NCBI GenBank assembly: GCA_964373815.1
Contig: CAYJWI010000001.1
Span: 16,286-80,285, forward strand
Length of the DNA stretch: 64,000 nt
Direction of reading: 5' to 3'
Source of the DNA: UBA10205 sp964373815
GTDB taxonomy: Archaea; Iainarchaeota; Iainarchaeia; Iainarchaeales; Iainarchaeaceae
In this document: piece by piece, positions 15,240-21,946 of the stretch
How the letters are laid out: every line of letters starts with the position of its first letter
Numbering within the stretch: the first letter of the stretch is position 1
Made by a program: the position numbers and the translations under genes
The notes under the pieces: model-generated
What the model was told of the DNA's origin: nothing
Database searches by the model: none
What the model saw: the letters and a program-made list of their open reading frames with translations, nothing else

Positions 15240-15351
15240 ATACTCGCGGAGAATTGCTTTATGCCCCATCGGAGACGGGACGACAACTACGCCCTTCCGA
15301 GGCGTTTCTCGGACGCGGAGGACGGAAGATACTACAATCAGTTCAAATCTA
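15240..15351. repeat. Outer remnants of the tRNA-Ser attachment region
   Basis: ATACTCGCGGAG at 15240-15251 equals the 12 bases around the tRNA-Ser 3' end at 17229-17240 and 19811-19822. GCGGAGGACG at 15315-15324, followed by AAGATACTACAATCAGTTCA and AATCTA, repeats at 17235-17271 with one base difference. These look like old attachment sites left by successive insertions. Confidence 0.6.
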
Positions 15352-15402
15352 GCCTCTGTGGGAATTGTAGAGCAAAGCTCATTTAAACGTGGAAGTTTGG
15401 CA

Positions 15403-16827
15403 TTAAAAGTCTTCCAAATCGTATGCTAGGTATCCTTCGTTTTTTATTTTTTGCTTGTTTTCAATGTGCTTTGCCACTATTCCGCATTTTACAGTGGTTA
15501 GTTTTTTGTTCAAATGGCCGGTTTTGCTTTCAAGGGTTTTCAAAATGCCGAGCGTTTCCTTGTATGACAACTCTTTCCATTTAAATTCGAAAGCGTAAAA
15601 GTTTTTTCCGTCTTTAGCTATACAATCTATTTCGTAGGCGTTTTCGCCTTTTTTTGCCCCGTGTATTGTGCCCCATTGCCTTTTTGCCTCTTTTAAGCCG
15701 AGCTTGTTTTTGAGGAATTCTTTTGCGGGGTTTTCAAAGGCCTTTCCGTAGGTGCTGTTCAGGTTGTTTTTGAGGTTTTCAATGAATTCCGGTTTTCTTG
15801 CGGCATAATCCGAATAATTCTTGTATATTTGCGAGAACCAGAATTGAATCAGGGGGTGTTTTATTTTGTAGATTCCCCTTTTTCCCTCGAATGGCATTTC
15901 GAATTCAATCAGTTCGAAGTAGTCCCTGAGTTCTTTTATTTGCCTTGTGATTGAGGTGGGGTTTATGTTCATTGTGCCTGCGATTGTGGATATGGTGTTG
16001 TTTCCGTTCGCTATTGCCTCTAAAATGGAGTAGTATACTCCGCTTCTTCCGCCGAATTCTTGGGATAGTATGCTGTTTACTTCATCTTCCAGTGCGGCGC
16101 CTTTTGAGAGCAGTAATGAATCCAGTATTTCCGCTGTTTTTTTCCCTTCCAACCTGAAGTCCTCAATTGAAACGAAGTATTTTGGGTATCCGCCGAAAAT
16201 GCAGTAAAATTTTACCAGTTCCTCCTTGTCAAGCTTCAATTCTTTTGCAAGTTCCAGGCATGAATTCACACTTAGGGCTTCGAGCTTAATCCCTTTCTTT
16301 ATCCTTCCGTATAGGGCTTCTTTGGAGTTTTTGAACAGGTTCTTCATCAGTCCTATCAATGAGCCTGAGAGAATCACGAGCCCGGGGTTGTTTTCGTTCA
16401 AATCAATGTTTTTTTGCATTATCCCGAAAACTGCGGGTTCTACAAAACCAAAATTCTGGAATTCATCAAAAACCATTGGGGGGGAGTTCCTTTTTCCAAG
16501 AACTTCAAAGAACTTGTCCCAGGAATCCACACTTTCGAGTTCTCCCAAAATATTGCTTTTTCTCAAAATTTCCTGAAATTCTGCCAAGAGATCATTTGAT
16601 GTCTTGCTCTTGTTCACAAAAAAATACAAGCCGTCTTTTCCATAACCATGCCCCGTTCCATCAACAGAACCGTGGCCAGAACCTATTACGCGAAGAAATT
16701 CAAATAAAAGCCTAGTTTTTCCAACCCTTCGTAGGCCATACAAAGCCACGACAAAAAGCTTTTTGCGGGAAAGCGCTTCAATTTCATGGAGTTCTTTTAG
16801 TTCCGCAACCCTGTCCACAAACTTCAT
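15403..16827 (-). CDS. Archaeal AAA ATPase with DUF234 nuclease-like C-terminus
   Basis: A 474-aa protein of the archaeal ATPase family (PF01637) plus DUF234 (PF03008). Walker A is GLRRVGKTRLL, Walker B PMVFDEFQNF and sensor LVILSGS. A winged helix lies around residues 270-300 (ISTIAGTMNINPTSITRQIK). The C-terminal EIDCIAKDGKNFYAFEFKWK is a PD-(D/E)XK-like set. A Gly/His-rich insert (GSGHGSVDGTGHGYGKDG) sits after Walker A. These proteins are common in archaeal mobile and defence regions; function unproven. The GTTTAAATAT box near 16868 with an overlapping palindrome controls it. Confidence 0.85.
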   Translation of the reverse strand: MKFVDRVAELKELHEIEALSRKKLFVVALYGLRRVGKTRLLFEFLRVIGSGHGSVDGTGHGYGKDGLYFFVNKSKTSNDLLAEFQEILRKSNILGELESVDSWDKFFEVLGKRNSPPMVFDEFQNFGFVEPAVFGIMQKNIDLNENNPGLVILSGSLIGLMKNLFKNSKEALYGRIKKGIKLEALSVNSCLELAKELKLDKEELVKFYCIFGGYPKYFVSIEDFRLEGKKTAEILDSLLLSKGAALEDEVNSILSQEFGGRSGVYYSILEAIANGNNTISTIAGTMNINPTSITRQIKELRDYFELIEFEMPFEGKRGIYKIKHPLIQFWFSQIYKNYSDYAARKPEFIENLKNNLNSTYGKAFENPAKEFLKNKLGLKEAKRQWGTIHGAKKGENAYEIDCIAKDGKNFYAFEFKWKELSYKETLGILKTLESKTGHLNKKLTTVKCGIVAKHIENKQKIKNEGYLAYDLEDF

Positions 16828-16837
16828 ATATATTCAC

Positions 16838-16970
16838 CAACTGAATTATTCAGTGACTGAATACATATTTAAACTTATCTTGGGCTAAAAATCGTTACAT
16901 TTTTGTAACGAAAATGGCTTATTTTGTTACACTTTTGTAACGCTTGTATCTGTTAAACAGATAATATATA
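16838..16970. promoter_or_regulatory. Operator array between divergent promoters
   Basis: From left: CTGAATTATTCAG and TCAGTGACTGA palindromes (about 16841-16860) and a minus-strand TATA (ATATTTAAAC, 16865-16874). Next come two copies of GTTAC-N6-GTAAC (16894-16909 and 16926-16941, centres 32 bp apart), TCTGTT-A-AACAGA (16949-16961) and a plus-strand TATA (TATATAAAG, from 16965). The even spacing suggests cooperative repressor binding. Confidence 0.6.
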
Positions 16971-16984
16971 AAGCCGGCGAATAT

Positions 16985-17059
16985 ATGCCAAATTCTGGTA
17001 TCAGAAATCTGCTAAGCTCCGTTGTTTCTCGTTTGTGCCACTTTGGATTTTGGCCTTGA
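16985..17059 (+). pseudogene. 5' stub of a lost gene after a strong promoter
   Basis: ATG 16985 follows the TATATAAAG box and reads MPNSGIRNLLSSVVSRLCHF and four more residues before a stop that lies just inside the 194-bp repeat. The stub probably was the start of the gene governed by the operator array, cut off when the repeat was joined here. Confidence 0.35.
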
Positions 17060-17153
17060 CTGTATTTATGCATTGCCGGCCCCTTTTGTGCATGTCATAC
17101 TCCTGATCGAATACCGAGAAGTCGAATTGCTCTTGCTTTGTAATTTCTTGCAT
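17001..17153 (-). pseudogene. Duplicated 5' part of the 63-aa element gene
   Basis: The first 34 codons (MQEITKQEQFDFSVFDQEYD and on) are identical to the gene at 19544-19735 because they lie in the 194-bp repeat. The frame then runs into unrelated sequence and stops at 17001, giving a 50-aa hybrid that is probably not functional. Confidence 0.6.
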
Positions 17154-17244
17154 TTTTTGGTTCCCCGAAAGATTATAGTCCTCCGCTAACGTGGACGCTT
17201 ATTATACTTTCGGATTCGAACTGAATGCATACTCGCGGAGGACG
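17051..17244. repeat. 194-bp direct repeat, copy 1
   Basis: Identical by eye, base for base, to 19633-19826 (offset 2,582). It ends with GCGGAGGACG, the last bases of the tRNA-Ser gene, and contains the inverted partner GTCCTCCGC about 50 bases earlier. Confidence 0.9.
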
Positions 17245-17271
17245 TAAGATACTACAATCAGTTCAAATCTA
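17235..17271. repeat. Left-end repeat of segment B
   Basis: GCGGAGGACG, one variable base, then 26 bases beginning AAGATACTACAATCAG. It equals 15315-15351 except at the variable base (T here, G there). Confidence 0.85.
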
Positions 17272-17480
17272 TCTCTTTGTCATATACCTATAGCGATGTT
17301 TTTTTAAGAGCTTTTGAGAAAGTTCGGCTTTCGATGGTAAAAACTGCCCGAATTTTGCGTGTGGGTTTTTGCCCTAAATTGAACATTTTTAATCTTATCC
17401 ACAGGGATATGATATAGTGGGGTTCTGCTTTGGGGGCAGTTATATTAACCTGAAAATGCCTTTTAAGGGTTGATTTGACT

Positions 17481-18416
17481 ATGCAGGGTGAAGAGACGGC
17501 GCAAACTGTCAGGGGCTTGTTAATTGCTATTGCGGAGATTGATGAGCTCAAGAGGGGCGGCAAGGCCTTTTTATCCGAGACGTGGTTTCATAAGCTGCTC
17601 TATGATTTGAAGCGGCGAGTTGATGATAGGGAAATTAAGGGTGCGCTCCAGTTCTATTGGTATATCCACGGCCCTTTTTCTGAGGACGTACGCTACGAGC
17701 TGCAAACCTTGGTCGAGGAGAAAGTTTTTGAATCTAATTCGACTTTCAGCGGCAACGCTTACCGATTGAAGGTAAAGCCCAAGAGGGCTGAGTCAAAGGG
17801 TCTGGTTGTTGCAGGAAAGGTTTTGAAACAGATTTATGCGGAAATCAATCCTTACAATTTGAAGTCTTTGATGAAGACGATTTATTTGGAGGCCCCTTAC
17901 AAGTTCATGCCACAGTATAAATTCAGTTATTTGGATGGCCTCAAGGATTTGAAGATGTTTATCGAACAAGATGAGAGCAAAAAATTCATAGAGGAGTACA
18001 AGGCTAAAGTAATTGACAATCTTTATGAAGCTGAAATCCTCCTGCCATCACACAAATTATACGCCACTTACAACCAAGTTTTTGGGAATATGGTTGGAGA
18101 AATAACTGCCCTATTGGCTCTATCCGACCAGCATGGCATTTATGCTATTGAAAGTGCCATCAAACTTAGTGAAGAAGCTTGGGAGTGTTTTGCAAAGGGC
18201 GTGAGGATAGAAAATCATGACCCTGCATACGCCCACAGAAAAGAGGCGTGGGGTAAAAATTTTGAAGACTCTCTAAGCGGGTTTGCTAATATGCTAGCAC
18301 TATTCAGCCAACAGCAACTAAAAAACATGAGTGGTTACACAACAAAAACAACCCAAGAGCCGCCCCATTCAATAGGAGTCATGCGTGCAATTGTCTTGGG
18401 TTATCTCAATGAATGA
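17481..18416 (+). CDS. SocA/Panacea-like protein, probable antitoxin
   Basis: A 311-aa protein starting MQGEETAQTVRGLL. The first 80 residues (KLLYDLKRRVDDREIKG and LQFYWYIHGPFSEDVRYELQ) resemble the SocA/DUF4065 (Panacea) fold used by antitoxins and phage proteins. The rest is helical without a recognised domain. ATG 17481 lies 37 bp after a TATA-like TTATATTAA. The next gene overlaps by eight bases. Paired with a PIN-like nuclease it is probably the neutralising partner. Confidence 0.5.
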   Translation: MQGEETAQTVRGLLIAIAEIDELKRGGKAFLSETWFHKLLYDLKRRVDDREIKGALQFYWYIHGPFSEDVRYELQTLVEEKVFESNSTFSGNAYRLKVKPKRAESKGLVVAGKVLKQIYAEINPYNLKSLMKTIYLEAPYKFMPQYKFSYLDGLKDLKMFIEQDESKKFIEEYKAKVIDNLYEAEILLPSHKLYATYNQVFGNMVGEITALLALSDQHGIYAIESAIKLSEEAWECFAKGVRIENHDPAYAHRKEAWGKNFEDSLSGFANMLALFSQQQLKNMSGYTTKTTQEPPHSIGVMRAIVLGYLNE

Positions 18417-19122
18417 AAACAAGGAGCACTTTCTGGACACAAGCGTAATGCTTGCTAGGGTTACTTACTGGAAGCCCGAGGACGCGCATAGGAACGCGAA
18501 GAAGTATTTTCTGGATTCGCGCTACAACAAGTGCACCAGCATTCGCGTTGTCGGGGAAGCCAAAGGGGTAATGAACTCATCGAGGCAGGTTATTGGAAAG
18601 GCTTTGCTCTGGCTCTTTGAGAACCAGTCCGGCATGTCTGCTATGAATTTTGAGGGCTGGGCTGTACGCGCAACTAGTGGCTTGTTCGACAGGCCTTTTG
18701 AGCAGAGGATTTGCAAATCGTTCATCCAGAACTGTGGCCCGGATATACTTTCGGCTATTTCGGGAAGCAGGGAAAACCTTGACCAGTTCCTTGGGAAAAT
18801 CCGTTCCGAGATTGGGCACAGCTACAATGACTTGCAGACCTTGTGCGCGAACAACCCTGGGTCGGCAATTGCAAGGCATGATGACTGTCCTGTAACCTAC
18901 ACCTCCATGTACTCGGGCGAATTCCAGGCTATATCTACTGCCCTGAACCACGACAAGGATTCTCTCATAGTGATGGATTCATACTTCGTTTCAAAGAAAA
19001 TCCGGCAGCGGGTTTCCCTGGTTACGCTTGACAGGGAGCACATGCTCTCAAACAAAGCCAAAATAGAGGCTGCCCTTTCAACCGTAAAGGTCTGCGATTT
19101 CGGCGCTTACCAGTCTCAGTAA
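18409..19122 (+). CDS. PIN-like nuclease, probable toxin
   Basis: A 237-aa protein starting MNENKEHFLDTSVMLARVTY. It has the PIN-type first Asp (LDTSVML), an acidic residue in RVVGEAKGV, and a late DSYFVSKKIRQR plus LVTLDREHM, where the last acidic residues are expected. Longer than ordinary VapC (about 130 aa), with a helical insert of about 100 aa. ATGA-type overlap with the antitoxin-like gene shows coupling. RNase activity is inferred. Confidence 0.55.
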   Translation: MNENKEHFLDTSVMLARVTYWKPEDAHRNAKKYFLDSRYNKCTSIRVVGEAKGVMNSSRQVIGKALLWLFENQSGMSAMNFEGWAVRATSGLFDRPFEQRICKSFIQNCGPDILSAISGSRENLDQFLGKIRSEIGHSYNDLQTLCANNPGSAIARHDDCPVTYTSMYSGEFQAISTALNHDKDSLIVMDSYFVSKKIRQRVSLVTLDREHMLSNKAKIEAALSTVKVCDFGAYQSQ

Positions 19123-19547
19123 TCGTTTTCTCCTGTCTGGTTCGCGTTCCATTCAATCCGCTTTATTACCGGATATTTTGGCCGACCATACGGCTTGCGT
19201 TTGCGCTTTTCCCGGCGCTCCGGAATGCTTACAGCTTCACCATCTTCGAGAATAAATTTTCCGATGCAGGTTCTTTTTCCTGCCTTGCTTCTCCATGGTT
19301 TGAGGTAGTATCTTTCCTTTCGTTGGTTGCTGTAAGCGTACTGTGGCCGGCCCACTTTATTTTTCCGATTCTTTCTTTTTTGCGTATAGCTCGCATAGCA
19401 ATAGCTCCAGAGGTAGTAAACCCCGTCTGGAAATTCTCCGAAGGTTTGCTCGAGCCAGTTCCTGAAGTCGATTTTATCCGTCCATCGGTTCACTGGGAAA
19501 TCTTCGGGCGGAATTTCTGCGAGCGGGTTGCTCAAGTCAACCATCAT
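19116..19547 (-). CDS. Basic protein of the tRNA-linked segment, unknown
   Basis: A 143-aa, strongly basic protein. Two GRP-containing stretches (KVGRPQYAYSNQRKERYY and KRKRKPYGRPKYPVIKR) look like AT-hook-type DNA-minor-groove binders. The N-terminal half has PPEDFPVNRWTDKIDFRNWL and aromatic residues. It overlaps the 63-aa gene by ATGA and converges on the PIN-like gene (tail overlap of seven bases). A DNA-binding role in element maintenance is a guess. Confidence 0.5.
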   Translation of the reverse strand: MMVDLSNPLAEIPPEDFPVNRWTDKIDFRNWLEQTFGEFPDGVYYLWSYCYASYTQKRKNRKNKVGRPQYAYSNQRKERYYLKPWRSKAGKRTCIGKFILEDGEAVSIPERREKRKRKPYGRPKYPVIKRIEWNANQTGENDY

Positions 19548-19735
19548 GGGCCAGCCGGATAGGTTCTTTGTTTTTTGAGTTGATGGGGGCGCCGGCCATA
19601 CAAAGAGTCGATGTCAAGCCTGTTTTGTTCTATGGCCTTGACTGTATTTATGCATTGCCGGCCCCTTTTGTGCATGTCATACTCCTGATCGAATACCGAG
19701 AAGTCGAATTGCTCTTGCTTTGTAATTTCTTGCAT
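19544..19735 (-). CDS. 63-aa protein of the tRNA-linked segment, unknown
   Basis: A short hydrophilic protein (MQEITKQEQFDFSVFDQEYD, then MHKRGRQCINTVKAIEQNRL) coupled by ATGA to the basic protein. Its 5' half lies inside the 194-bp repeat and is duplicated at 17051-17153. No family recognised. Confidence 0.4.
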   Translation of the reverse strand: MQEITKQEQFDFSVFDQEYDMHKRGRQCINTVKAIEQNRLDIDSLYGRRPHQLKKQRTYPAGP

Positions 19736-19826
19736 TTTTTGGTTCCCCGAAAGATTATAGTCCTCCGCTAACGTGGACGCTTATTATACTTTCGGATTCG
19801 AACTGAATGCATACTCGCGGAGGACG
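19633..19826. repeat. 194-bp direct repeat, copy 2
   Basis: Second identical copy; its last ten bases are the 3' end of the intact tRNA-Ser(UGA) gene. It also carries GTCCTCCGC (about 19759-19768), inverted relative to the tRNA end. Confidence 0.9.
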
Positions 19827-19899
19827 AGATTCGAACTCGCGCCCCCTTTCGGGGACCTGGTCTCAAGCCAGGCGCGTTGGACCGCTCCGCCACCTCCGC
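19816..19899 (-). tRNA. tRNA-Ser (anticodon UGA)
   Basis: Minus strand: acceptor GCGGAGG/CCTCCGC, anticodon stem CCTGG/CCAGG around CTTGAGA (anticodon UGA), a long variable arm (GTCCCCGAAAGGGGGC) typical of serine, T-arm GAGTTCGAATCTC and a G discriminator. No CCA is encoded. Its 3' end is the integration point of the segments at 15.3-19.8 kb. Confidence 0.95.
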
Positions 19900-19935
19900 A
19901 ATTTTTTTCTTTCTCTTGGGAAGAAAAGAAACCCT

Positions 19936-19982
19936 CACAAACATATGTTTGTGGGGCACAGCAGAATAAAAATTCTGCTGTG
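19936..19982. repeat. Two strong hairpins upstream of tRNA-Ser(UGA)
   Basis: CACAAACAT/ATGTTTGTG is a perfect 18-bp palindrome (19936-19953). CACAGCAGAAT-AAAA-ATTCTGCTGTG (19957-19982) has 11-bp arms. They interrupt a leader that is otherwise shared with tRNA-Ser(GGA). Confidence 0.7.
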
Positions 19983-20062
19983 AAACGTTGATTAAAAAAG
20001 AAAAGAAACCCCTGCGAAAAGAATGCTGAAATAAGAGGCTTTGAAAACCATTAAAAGGCTTG

Positions 20063-20758
20063 TCAATCAATTTCCCGCAGCTCCTCAACCGCCCTTGCAA
20101 TCCCTTTTGGATGGCTGAATATGAATGTCCCGGCTGCAAGCACATCCGCCCCCGCGGCAATGCATTTTTTCCCTGTTTGGGCGTTTATCCCGCCGTCGAC
20201 CTCTATGCTGCACCCAAACCCTTCCTCGTCGATTTTTCCCCCCAGCGCGCGGATTTTTTCAATGGCTTTCGGGTTGAATCCCTGGCCCCCGAAACCCGCA
20301 TCGACGCTCATCACAAGGCATAGGTCAACATTGGGGAGAAACGGGAAAACTTTTTCTGCAGGGGTTTTGTTGTTGATTGCAATCCCAGCCTTCATCCCGC
20401 TGCTTTCGATTAGTTCTATTATTTCCAGCGGCTTTTCAGTCGCCTCAATGTGGAAAATTGCAAGCCCACTCCCCGCTTCCGATATTTCCTCAAGGTAGTT
20501 TTCCGGCTTGAATGCCATTATGTGGGTTTCAAAAAATATTTTTGTTTTGCCCCTCAGTTCCTGCATCTGCTCGATTTTCACGCCGGCATTCGGCACGTAC
20601 TTGTTGTCCATTATGTCCCAGTGCAGCCTGTCCACCCCGGCTTTCCCGAGTTCCGCGAGCCACTTTTCCCATTTGGAGAAGTCGGCATTGAGCACCGAAG
20701 CAGAGATTTCCGGCATGAAACTAATAGGCTTCCCCGCCTTTAAAATCATTGCCTTCAC
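20063..20758 (-). CDS. rpe: Ribulose-phosphate 3-epimerase
   Basis: A TIM-barrel epimerase interconverting ribulose 5-phosphate and xylulose 5-phosphate. Motifs: ISASVLNADF, HWDIMDNKYVPN, FETHIMAFKPENY, LVMSVDAGFGGQGF and SIEVDGGINAQT, covering the metal His/Asp residues. A GTG at 20758 overlaps the upstream stop (GTGA); the conserved region begins at an internal ATG (20716), so either start is possible. The overlap favours 20758 (231 aa). Coupled to the YgfZ-like gene. Confidence 0.95.
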   Translation of the reverse strand: MKAMILKAGKPISFMPEISASVLNADFSKWEKWLAELGKAGVDRLHWDIMDNKYVPNAGVKIEQMQELRGKTKIFFETHIMAFKPENYLEEISEAGSGLAIFHIEATEKPLEIIELIESSGMKAGIAINNKTPAEKVFPFLPNVDLCLVMSVDAGFGGQGFNPKAIEKIRALGGKIDEEGFGCSIEVDGGINAQTGKKCIAAGADVLAAGTFIFSHPKGIARAVEELREID

Positions 20759-21576
20759 TCCAGCATTTCCGCGTTATCAATCCCGAGGCCGTCATTCGGG
20801 ACAGAGCAGTATGCAATCCATTTCCCCAGTTTTTTTGAAAAGCACTTCGAGCGCACTTCGCCTACAGGCTCGCTGTTGCGCAGAATGCTTTGCGGCTCTT
20901 TTTCAAATGCAAGGCGCACGAGCCTTTTGGGCGGCTTTCCGCGGTGCATTATTTTCACGGTTATCTCCTGGCCGAGGAAACACCCTTTGGTGAATGAGAC
21001 CGCGCCCTTCCAGTCCGTGTTCATTATCATTTCCGAGTCGAACTCCTTTCCCTGCATGGAAACCCCGTTCTCGAGGCAGTAGCAGTAGAATCCCTCTTCG
21101 CCCATTTTCCGCAAGCCCTGCGGCGGGTTTTCGGAGAGGAGTATGGAGCCGCCTTTTTCCGGGATTTTTATTTCCGCTGCCTCCCGCTTGGTTTCAAGAT
21201 TTCCAGCATGGGGTTTTCCAAGCTGGGTTGCAGGAGCATCGCCGTTTTTTTCCTCTTTTTCGGCGCTCCTCTTATTTTCTGATTCCTGCGCAATGAAAAA
21301 AGCCTTGAGATTTGTCTCCTTCGCCTCCACTTTCCCGAGCCGCAGGTGCAGCCCCGCGTGCTCCCTGAACCTTTGCAAAAATTGTTTGTTGAATGTGATG
21401 TGCGCCCCTCCGCTCGCAGAGAATTTCTGGTAAAAGACGATGACTATTTTTCCGTAAACATCGATGAGCGCGTTCCTGCTTGCGGACTCGGTGTTAGTGG
21501 CTATCCCTGCAAAGAGTTTTTGCACGTTTCCTGTAAGCTTGAGCACGCAAAAGGGAAGTTCAAAATAGGCATTCAT
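20755..21576 (-). CDS. ygfZ: YgfZ/GcvT-family folate-binding-like protein
   Basis: A 273-aa protein with the YgfZ signature KGCFLGQEITVKIMHRGKPP (family motif KxCYxGQE), an aminomethyltransferase-like fold and a variable Lys/Glu-rich insert around residues 95-135. YgfZ relatives help assemble or repair Fe-S clusters. The start at 21576 (MNAYFELP) was taken because relatives begin at this strand; ATG 21585 is three codons earlier. Overlaps rpe. Confidence 0.8.
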   Translation of the reverse strand: MNAYFELPFCVLKLTGNVQKLFAGIATNTESASRNALIDVYGKIVIVFYQKFSASGGAHITFNKQFLQRFREHAGLHLRLGKVEAKETNLKAFFIAQESENKRSAEKEEKNGDAPATQLGKPHAGNLETKREAAEIKIPEKGGSILLSENPPQGLRKMGEEGFYCYCLENGVSMQGKEFDSEMIMNTDWKGAVSFTKGCFLGQEITVKIMHRGKPPKRLVRLAFEKEPQSILRNSEPVGEVRSKCFSKKLGKWIAYCSVPNDGLGIDNAEMLE

Positions 21577-21700
21577 AAAAAGCACTTGTGGGCAACTTTT
21601 AAATAAGGCTTGCGGGAAAACAAAGGGCTATACATAACAAAAACTATGTTTAAATATTCAATCCCACAAGTTCAATAGAATAGCGTTTTTGGTGTTTTGA

Positions 21701-21874
21701 ATGGTTTTCGTGAACTTGGACAAGAAGGCCCCGAAAGTCTCGCCGAGCCCTTACCAGAAGCAGTACAAGTGCGTCAACTGCGGCACAGTAATAGACAACC
21801 CTTTCGGCAGCATTGACGCAAGAAGGTTTTGCAGCACAAGGTGCAGGAACGAGTACTTCGGCCCGCAGCTTTGA
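21701..21874 (+). CDS. 57-aa zinc-ribbon protein
   Basis: The product has YKCVNCGTVIDNPFGSIDAR and RFCSTRCRNEYFG, a CxxC...CxxxC zinc knuckle like those of MYM/FCS or treble-clef fingers. A GTTTAAATA box (21648-21656) predicts transcription from about 21679, giving a 22-nt leader with GGTG before ATG 21701. Probably nucleic-acid or protein binding. Confidence 0.65.
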   Translation: MVFVNLDKKAPKVSPSPYQKQYKCVNCGTVIDNPFGSIDARRFCSTRCRNEYFGPQL

Positions 21875-21914
21875 AGCCTGATTTTGTAATTCCGCGCCAA
21901 CCCTGAATAATAAT

Positions 21915-21924
21915 GCTTATATAG
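21915..21924 (+). promoter_or_regulatory. TATA box of the prion-like protein gene
   Basis: GCTTATATAG with centre 27 bp before ATG 21947, indicating a leaderless mRNA. Confidence 0.6.
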
Positions 21925-21946
21925 GACTTTAGGGTTATTTTGGTCA

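Larger units (their letters stand above)
15325..17244. mobile_element. Tandem segment A (1,920 bp) at tRNA-Ser
   Basis: It runs from the first GCGGAGGACG repeat to the end of the second and has a left end nearly identical to segment B (26 bases after the tRNA-end repeat) and a right end identical over 194 bp. Cargo: an AAA/DUF234 ATPase, an operator region and gene fragments. No integrase gene is present. Element status is inferred from the repeats. Confidence 0.55.
17245..19826. mobile_element. Tandem segment B (2,582 bp) at tRNA-Ser
   Basis: It is bounded by two copies of the tRNA 3' end and by the 194-bp repeat on the right. Cargo: SocA/Panacea-like gene, PIN-like gene, and a convergent pair of small unknown genes. 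No integrase, transposase or replication gene is visible, so it must have been mobilised in trans, or arose by recombination between related elements. Confidence 0.6.

Noticed and set aside
19780..19816. T-arm-like GGATTCGAAC beside tRNA-Ser
   Set aside because: No acceptor, D-arm or anticodon stem can be built around it; it lies in the 194-bp repeat and is not a second tRNA.
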